Shown: in pieces, positions 59,325 through 64,000 of the stretch
How positions within the stretch are numbered: position 1 is the stretch's first letter
How the letters are laid out: the number at the start of each line of letters is the position of its first letter
From: Sphingomonas guangdongensis
GTDB taxonomy: Bacteria; Pseudomonadota; Alphaproteobacteria; Sphingomonadales; Sphingomonadaceae
DNA length: 64,000 nucleotides
Reading direction: 5' to 3'
Assembly (NCBI RefSeq): GCF_900199185.1
Contig: NZ_OBMI01000003.1
Coordinates: 62,001-126,000 of the forward strand
Made by a program: the position numbers and the translations under genes
Notes under the pieces: generated by a model
What the model was told of the DNA's origin: nothing
What the model saw: only the letters and a program-made list of their open reading frames with translations
Database searches by the model: none

Positions 59325-59366
59325 TTTGCAAATAGTGCGAGAGGGCATTTGCAACATAACATTTGC
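59325..59366. promoter_or_regulatory. TTTGCAA motif cluster upstream of the acyl regulator
   Basis: TTTGCAAA (59325-59332, a perfect palindrome), TTTGCAA (59348-59354) and TTTGC (59362-59366) lie close together in AT-richer DNA 30-71 nt upstream of the regulator start. RamB of Corynebacterium, from the same protein class, is known to use sites with TTTGCAAA, so autoregulation is a plausible inference. Confidence 0.45.
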
Positions 59367-59538
59367 GCCGGAGCCGCGAGCTTGGAAGAAGCGACTCGGC
59401 AGTTCGCAGACGGCGACGCGATCCCGCACGAACGGGTTGCGCACCGGTTTCTTTCGTCGCCGGCCCCGATGTAGTGAAGACCGTGACAAACGAGATCGAC
59501 ACGCAGGAGGATAGGGGTTTGCCGGAGACGTGCCGAGC

Positions 59539-59571
59539 GGGGTCGCGGTCCGACGCAGGGACCGCGGCCCC
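59539..59571. repeat. 13-bp G/C hairpin in the divergent region
   Basis: The left arm (59539-59551) and the right arm (59559-59571) pair over 13 bp with one G-T wobble, with a loop of about 7 nt. No U-run follows on either strand and no annotated gene ends nearby. It could end an unseen short transcript. Confidence 0.45.
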
Positions 59572-59657
59572 ATCACTGCTAGCCGTTCCGCCGCAATGTG
59601 GCTTCCGGTCCGCCGCACGGGCATAGCCGTTACTCATCGCGGAAAGGCAGCACGCTC

Positions 59658-60023
59658 ATGAGAACGATCGCCATGCTTGTCGCTGCGCTGCTTGCCAGCC
59701 CGGCGGCGGCGCAGACCCAGGTCCAGGTGAACGAGGCCGCGGCGCGTGCCTATGCACGGGCGGACGCCGCGATGACGCGCGAGTGGCGGCTGACCTACGC
59801 CGCGATGAAGCGCATGGACGCGGCGAACCGCGGCGGCTTCCGCTATGCGGCGGCCACGCTCGCGAGCCAGCGCGCCTGGCTCGCGTTCCGCGATGCCGAG
59901 TGCGCCATCGAGGGCGGCGAGTTCGCCGGTGGATCATTGCAGTCGATGGCGGAGTCGCAGTGCCGCGCGCGCCTGACGAACGATCGCGCGGCGCAGCTGC
60001 GTTCGCTCAGGTGGCAACGATGA
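59658..60023 (+). CDS. DUF1311/LprI-like exported protein
   Basis: A 121-residue protein with signal peptide (1-19, ending AAAQT). The mature part matches the small DUF1311/LprI group: ARADAAMTREWRLTYAAMKRMD, then ASQRAWLAFRDAECAIEG with C about 92 and QSMAESQC with C about 107, which would form a disulfide. LprI-like proteins bind or inhibit lysozyme in some bacteria, but most are of unknown role. ATG 59658 follows GGAAAGGCAGC. Its stop overlaps the next gene as ATGA. Confidence 0.78.
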   Translation: MRTIAMLVAALLASPAAAQTQVQVNEAAARAYARADAAMTREWRLTYAAMKRMDAANRGGFRYAAATLASQRAWLAFRDAECAIEGGEFAGGSLQSMAESQCRARLTNDRAAQLRSLRWQR

Positions 60024-60376
60024 TCGACGAGGATGAGGTGGGCGTGGGTGAGCAGCCGTTCGCGCGCTCCTACGACTCGTTCAAGCACATGACCGGCGTC
60101 GCGCTGCTGTCGCTCGGCGGCGTGTTCGCGTTCACCGATGGCAGCGGTGGCATGCAGTTCGACCGCAAGCAGATCGTTGTCATCCTCAGCTGCTTCCTGG
60201 TTGCCGCCGTCACCAGCGTGCTGATGGCCGGATCGCTCGCCGCGCTGGAGGTGAAGCCGGAGCCGCGCGCGGTGGTCGCGCGGCGGATCAGGATCGGATC
60301 GATCGTGGTCGGGATGGCGCTGTCGGGCGGACTCGGCGGCTTCACCTACAACTTCATCGCGGGCCTGCTGAAATGA
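60020..60376 (+). CDS. Small membrane protein of unknown function
   Basis: A 118-residue protein with three hydrophobic stretches (about residues 28-43, 52-75 and 91-112) and an acidic N-terminus ([12 protein letters not shown]). I recognise no family. It overlaps the LprI-like gene (ATGA) and bioB (ATGA), so it is co-expressed with biotin synthase. A role linked to biotin is not evident. Confidence 0.65.
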   Translation: MIDEDEVGVGEQPFARSYDSFKHMTGVALLSLGGVFAFTDGSGGMQFDRKQIVVILSCFLVAAVTSVLMAGSLAALEVKPEPRAVVARRIRIGSIVVGMALSGGLGGFTYNFIAGLLK

Positions 60377-61374
60377 CGCGAACCGACTGGTCCCGCACCG
60401 AAATCGCCGCGCTGTTCGACCTTCCGTTCACCGAGCTGATGTTCCAGGCGGCCACCGTCCACCGCGCGCACCACGCCGCCGATCAGGTCCAACTCTCCAC
60501 GCTGCTGTCGATCAAGACCGGCGGCTGCCCGGAGGATTGCGGCTACTGCTCGCAATCGGTCCACGCCGACACGGGGCTGAAGGCGACCAGGCTGATGGAC
60601 GTGCCCGCCGTGCTCCAGGCGGCGGCGCAGGCGAAGGATCACGGCTCCACCCGCTTCTGCATGGGGGCGGCGTGGCGCAACCCCAAGGACCGCGACATGG
60701 ACGCGATCTGCGCGATGGTGGAGGGCGTACGCGGAATGGGGCTGGAGACCTGCATGACGCTCGGCATGCTGAGCCCCGCCCAGGCGGCGCGCCTCGGCGA
60801 CGCCGGACTCGACTATTACAATCACAACATCGACACGTCGCCGGAACGCTACCGCGACGTGATCACGACGCGCAGCTTCGCCGACCGGCTCGACACGCTG
60901 GAGCATGTTCGCGCGACTGGCATCAACGTGTGCTGCGGCGGGATCGTCGGCATGGGGGAAACGCGCGACGACCGCGTCGGCTTCATCCACGCGCTCGCGA
61001 CCCTGCCCGAGCATCCGGGCAGCGTGCCGATCAACGCGCTCGTTCCGGTTAAGGGCACGGTGCTCGGCGACATGCTTGCCGACACGCCGCTCGCCAGGCT
61101 CGACGACATCGAATTCGTCCGCACGGTCGCGGTTGCGCGCATCACCATGCCGCAGTCGATGGTTCGGCTGAGCGCCGGGCGCGAGAGCATGGGGGAGGCG
61201 ACTCAGGCGTTGTGCTTCCTTGCCGGCGCGAACTCGATCTTCACCGGCGACACGCTGCTGACCGCCCGCAACGCGGGTGACGATGCCGATGCGGCGCTGC
61301 TGGCGAAGCTCGGCCTTTCCGCGATGCCGATCGCGGCGGCAGAGCCGATGGCGACGGAAGGACCGGTCGCCTGA
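60373..61374 (+). CDS. bioB: Biotin synthase
   Basis: A 333-residue radical-SAM enzyme that inserts sulfur into dethiobiotin. Residues Cys52, Cys56 and Cys59 in [13 protein letters not shown] bind the [4Fe-4S] cluster. [2Fe-2S] ligands fit [22 protein letters not shown] and the Arg in VRLSAGRE. The size and motif order equal E. coli BioB. The ATG overlaps the membrane-protein stop. No other bio genes lie within the window, so biotin genes are dispersed in this genome. Confidence 0.97.
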   Translation: MTRTDWSRTEIAALFDLPFTELMFQAATVHRAHHAADQVQLSTLLSIKTGGCPEDCGYCSQSVHADTGLKATRLMDVPAVLQAAAQAKDHGSTRFCMGAAWRNPKDRDMDAICAMVEGVRGMGLETCMTLGMLSPAQAARLGDAGLDYYNHNIDTSPERYRDVITTRSFADRLDTLEHVRATGINVCCGGIVGMGETRDDRVGFIHALATLPEHPGSVPINALVPVKGTVLGDMLADTPLARLDDIEFVRTVAVARITMPQSMVRLSAGRESMGEATQALCFLAGANSIFTGDTLLTARNAGDDADAALLAKLGLSAMPIAAAEPMATEGPVA

Positions 61375-61379
61375 TGCGC

Positions 61380-62693
61380 TCAGCCGTGCCGCACCTCGTC
61401 AAGGAACGCCGTCAATTCGTTCGAGACGGTGGCGGCGGTGGCGTTCAGGCGCTGCGCAAAGGTGCGCAGCGTGTCGGCAGCTCGGGCGGCGTCGCCGGCA
61501 CTGTCGCCGATGCTCGCCACGTCGTCGCGGATCGCGCTCGCGGCGCTGGCGGCCTCATCGATGCTGCGGCTGATCCCGGCGGCGGCAAGGCGGTGGCTCG
61601 CGACCGCCGCGGTGACACGCGAGGTGACGTCCCCGACGGCGTCGATCGCCTGCGCCACGCCGCGATGTTCGCCCGCGACGTCGCCCACCGCGGTGCGGAT
61701 CAGGCCTACCCGGTCGGCGATTGCGGCGGCGGCACGGGTCGTCTGCGCGGACAATTGCTTCACCTCCGTCGCGACCACCGCGAAGCCGCGGCCGGCCTCG
61801 CCTGCGCGGCTCGCCTCGATCGTGGCGTTGAGTGCGAGCAGCGTGACCTGTGCGGCAATCCCGGCGATCTCCTCCACCGCGCCGTCGATGGCGCCGGCAG
61901 CGTCGGACAGCGCGGCGATGCGCTCGCTGCCTCGCCGCACCAGCGTCGTCGCGCCGCCGGCGTGGGAGCGGGCGATGGCGGACGCCTCCTCCACCTCGCC
62001 AAGCGCGCGCGACAGCTCGCGCTCATGCTCGGCGACGGCGCAGACCGCCTGCGTGGTCTGGACGGTCGCCGCGGCGACGGCAGTCGCGCGCGCCCCCGTG
62101 TCGACCGCACGGTCGGCGGTGGCGGCGGCCTGATGCTCGACCGTGTCGGCAACGGCAGCAAGGTCGGCCGCGAGCGATCCGGTCTGCCGCTCGAACCGGG
62201 CGACGGCGTCGGCCAGGCGGCGGGCGCGTTCGAGCTCCTGTTGCGTGGCGGTGAGCCGGCGGTCGCTTTCCATTGCCGCGAGCCGGCGATGCGCGATAAC
62301 TGCGAACAGCCGGCCGTGCTGCGTCACGATCATCCCCTCCGTGCCATCGACGCGCGCGTAGAGGTCGAGCAAGCCGTCGCGGCCGAGCGCGATCTCGCCG
62401 CTTGGACACGGCCTGACGTGTCCGGCGAGGCTGCGGCCGTAGGCGGGATTGCGCATCAGCGCGTGGCCGAACGGGTTGGCCAGCAGCCGGCGCATGTCGC
62501 GCTCGAAGATGGCACCGACCGGGCGGCGATCGGGCGTGAGCACCGGCAGCAGGCGGAGGTCGGGATCGTCGCGGAAGCAGTCAACGCCGCCGAGCAGGGT
62601 CGCACCCTCATCCAGCCACGGCGGTGCGCGCTCGGCATCGAGCAGCCACGCCGCATCGGAGGGATCGGGAGCGGTGAGCGCGTCGGCGAGCAT
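61380..62693 (-). CDS. Soluble methyl-accepting chemotaxis-like protein with N-terminal sensor region
   Basis: A 437-residue protein without any membrane segment. The C-terminal half (about 160-430) is the methyl-accepting signalling helix pair with the conserved tip [20 protein letters not shown] followed by [10 protein letters not shown]. The first 150 residues ([24 protein letters not shown], then [19 protein letters not shown] and [14 protein letters not shown]) resemble paired CBS-like modules, suggesting a cytoplasmic ligand sensor. The start is uncertain: ATG 62693 has no strong ribosome site, and a longer frame reaches into the divergent aldehyde-dehydrogenase leader. It converges with bioB (5-bp gap). 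Confidence 0.78.
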   Translation of the reverse strand: MLADALTAPDPSDAAWLLDAERAPPWLDEGATLLGGVDCFRDDPDLRLLPVLTPDRRPVGAIFERDMRRLLANPFGHALMRNPAYGRSLAGHVRPCPSGEIALGRDGLLDLYARVDGTEGMIVTQHGRLFAVIAHRRLAAMESDRRLTATQQELERARRLADAVARFERQTGSLAADLAAVADTVEHQAAATADRAVDTGARATAVAAATVQTTQAVCAVAEHERELSRALGEVEEASAIARSHAGGATTLVRRGSERIAALSDAAGAIDGAVEEIAGIAAQVTLLALNATIEASRAGEAGRGFAVVATEVKQLSAQTTRAAAAIADRVGLIRTAVGDVAGEHRGVAQAIDAVGDVTSRVTAAVASHRLAAAGISRSIDEAASAASAIRDDVASIGDSAGDAARAADTLRTFAQRLNATAATVSNELTAFLDEVRHG

Positions 62694-62811
62694 GGTGCGG
62701 ATCGCTATGCCCGGTTGGTTAACAGAGGCTTTGCCGTTGATGACGGCCGCGTGACAAACGTCGGAAAAGCGTCGCTTTCGCGACGAACAGAGCGAAATGG
62801 GGAGAGTTCGG

Positions 62812-64000
62812 GTGCGTGACATCGATCATGTGATCGCAGGCGGTGGCGGATCGGCCGCACGGTTCGGGGAGGTGTTCGACCCGAACACCGGGCAGGTGCA
62901 GGCACGCGTGGGGCTCGGCACGGCGGCCGATCTCGACCGGGCGGTGGCGGCGGCGCAAGCCGCGCAGCCGGCCTGGGCGGCGACCAACCCGCAGCGCCGG
63001 GCGCGCGTCTTGTTCCGCTTCAAGGAGCTGGTCGAGTCGAACCTGGACGCGCTCGCCCACCTGCTGTCCTCCGAGCACGGCAAGGTGGTGGCGGACGCGA
63101 AGGGCGACATCCAGCGCGGACTGGAGGTGATCGAGTTCGCCTGCGGCATCCCCCACGTCCTGAAGGGCGAGTACACGCAGGGCGCCGGGCCGGGCATCGA
63201 CGTCTACTCCATGCGTGAGCCGATCGGCATTGGCGCGGGTATAACGCCCTTCAACTTTCCGGCGATGATCCCGCTGTGGATGTCGGGTGTCGCGATCGCG
63301 TGCGGCAACGCGTTCATCCTGAAGCCCTCCGAGCGCGACCCGTCGGTGCCGGTCCGCCTCGCCGAGCTGTTCCGCGAGGCGGGACTGCCCGAGGGCATCC
63401 TCCAGGTCGTCCACGGCGACAAGGAGATGGTCGACGCGATCCTCGACCATCCCGCGATCGGCGCGGTGAGCTTTGTCGGCTCGTCGGACATCGCGCACTA
63501 TGTCTACCAGCGTGGCGTCGCGGCGGGGAAGCGGGTTCAGGCCATGGGCGGGGCCAAGAACCACGGCATCGTCATGCCCGACGCCGACCTGGACCAGGTC
63601 GTCGCCGACCTGTCGGGTGCGGCGTTCGGGAGTGCGGGCGAGCGCTGCATGGCGCTGCCGGTCGTGGTTCCGGTCGGCGACAAGACCGCCGATGCGCTGC
63701 GCGAGAAGCTGCTGCCGGCGATTGCGGCGCTGCGGGTCGGCGTGTCGACCGACGCGGAGGCGCACTATGGCCCGGTCGTAAATGCCCAGCACAGGCAGCG
63801 AGTGGAGAACTGGATCCAGACGGGTGTGGACGAAGGCGCCGAGCTGGTGGTCGATGGCCGTGGCTTCACATTGCAGGGGCACGAGCAGGGTTTCTTCATC
63901 GGCCCGTCGCTGTTCGACCGCGTGACGCCGCAGATGCGGAGCTACCAGGAGGAGATCTTCGGCCCCGTCCTCCAGATCGTCCGCGCGCCCGACTTCGAGA
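62812..64000 (+). CDS. mmsA: CoA-acylating methylmalonate-semialdehyde dehydrogenase (partial, runs off the window)
   Basis: The first 396 codons of an aldehyde dehydrogenase of the MmsA class, which makes propionyl-CoA or acetyl-CoA from semialdehydes in valine, inositol and beta-alanine breakdown. Class features are [19 protein letters not shown] (cofactor region), [12 protein letters not shown], the [15 protein letters not shown] block and the catalytic Cys in [14 protein letters not shown]. The end reaches [13 protein letters not shown] before the window ends. GTG 62812 follows GGGGAGAG by 5 nt; ATG 62797 in frame is the alternative. It diverges from the chemoreceptor-like gene. Confidence 0.93.
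   Translation, partial: MRDIDHVIAGGGGSAARFGEVFDPNTGQVQARVGLGTAADLDRAVAAAQAAQPAWAATNPQRRARVLFRFKELVESNLDALAHLLSSEHGKVVADAKGDIQRGLEVIEFACGIPHVLKGEYTQGAGPGIDVYSMREPIGIGAGITPFNFPAMIPLWMSGVAIACGNAFILKPSERDPSVPVRLAELFREAGLPEGILQVVHGDKEMVDAILDHPAIGAVSFVGSSDIAHYVYQRGVAAGKRVQAMGGAKNHGIVMPDADLDQVVADLSGAAFGSAGERCMALPVVVPVGDKTADALREKLLPAIAALRVGVSTDAEAHYGPVVNAQHRQRVENWIQTGVDEGAELVVDGRGFTLQGHEQGFFIGPSLFDRVTPQMRSYQEEIFGPVLQIVRAPDFE

Larger units (their letters stand above)
59296..59657. other. 362-bp divergent intergenic region
   Basis: No gene is convincing here. It holds three TTTGC motifs next to the regulator gene (59325-59366), a long G/C hairpin in the middle (59539-59571), and the leader of the LprI-like gene. 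It separates two divergent units and probably carries both promoters. Confidence 0.6.

Overview
The window is high-GC DNA (about 70% by eye, not computed), almost fully coding, from an alphaproteobacterium that most resembles the Sphingomonadales. The reasons are a large SusC-like TonB-dependent receptor of the Sphingomonas/Caulobacter type, several tryptophan-halogenase-like genes inside a carbohydrate locus, Caulobacter-type xylose oxidation genes, and a sphingomonad-like inverted repeat between two genes. No rRNA, tRNA, CRISPR array, insertion sequence or prophage was seen. The genus is an inference.

Layout. 1-3.9 kb: a partial methyltransferase and a DedA-like membrane protein, a 600 bp non-coding stretch, then an AraC regulator followed by an SDR. 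4.1-9.05 kb: MFS transporter, secreted aldose epimerase and GH92 alpha-mannosidase. 9.05-11.05 kb: dgcN-dgcA-like pair (D-glutamate catabolism). 11.2-14.9 kb: paoABC-like periplasmic molybdenum aldehyde oxidoreductase. 15.1-55.7 kb: a very large xylan/xylose locus. 55.8-59.3 kb: actP, DUF485 and a short-chain-acyl regulator (acetate uptake). 59.7-61.4 kb: LprI-like protein, small membrane protein and bioB. 61.4-62.7 kb: a soluble chemoreceptor-like protein. 62.8 kb to the end: methylmalonate-semialdehyde dehydrogenase, cut by the window edge.

How the xylan locus works together. The TonB receptor imports xylo-oligosaccharides. Exported GH10 xylanase, GH67 glucuronidase, GH43 and GH3 xylosidases, a GH9 enzyme and an SGNH-CE4 esterase/deacetylase fusion take the polymer apart. 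The resulting xylose has two routes: isomerase plus xylulokinase (xylB-xylA), and a complete Weimberg route (xylose dehydrogenase, xylonolactonase, xylonate dehydratase, keto-deoxyxylonate dehydratase and 2-oxoglutarate-semialdehyde dehydrogenase), with an MFS xylose porter. A LacI-family regulator sits in the middle, and eight copies of a 14-bp palindrome of the form TGNTAGCGCTNNCA lie in front of essentially every transcription unit, which suggests one regulon.

The most unusual part is the 13-kb operon from 51.3 kb down to 38.2 kb on the minus strand. Four flavin-dependent tryptophan-halogenase-like genes are interleaved by 1-4 nt overlaps or a 2-nt gap with glycoside hydrolases. One of the four has lost the catalytic Lys, the Glu-Ser pair and part of the WxWxIP motif. 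Two Fe(II)/2-oxoglutarate-oxygenase-like genes (a JmjC-like cupin and a DUF6445-like protein) lie behind operators of the same family. What these halogenases and oxygenases modify during xylan use is unknown to me, and this is the best candidate for an undescribed system in the window.
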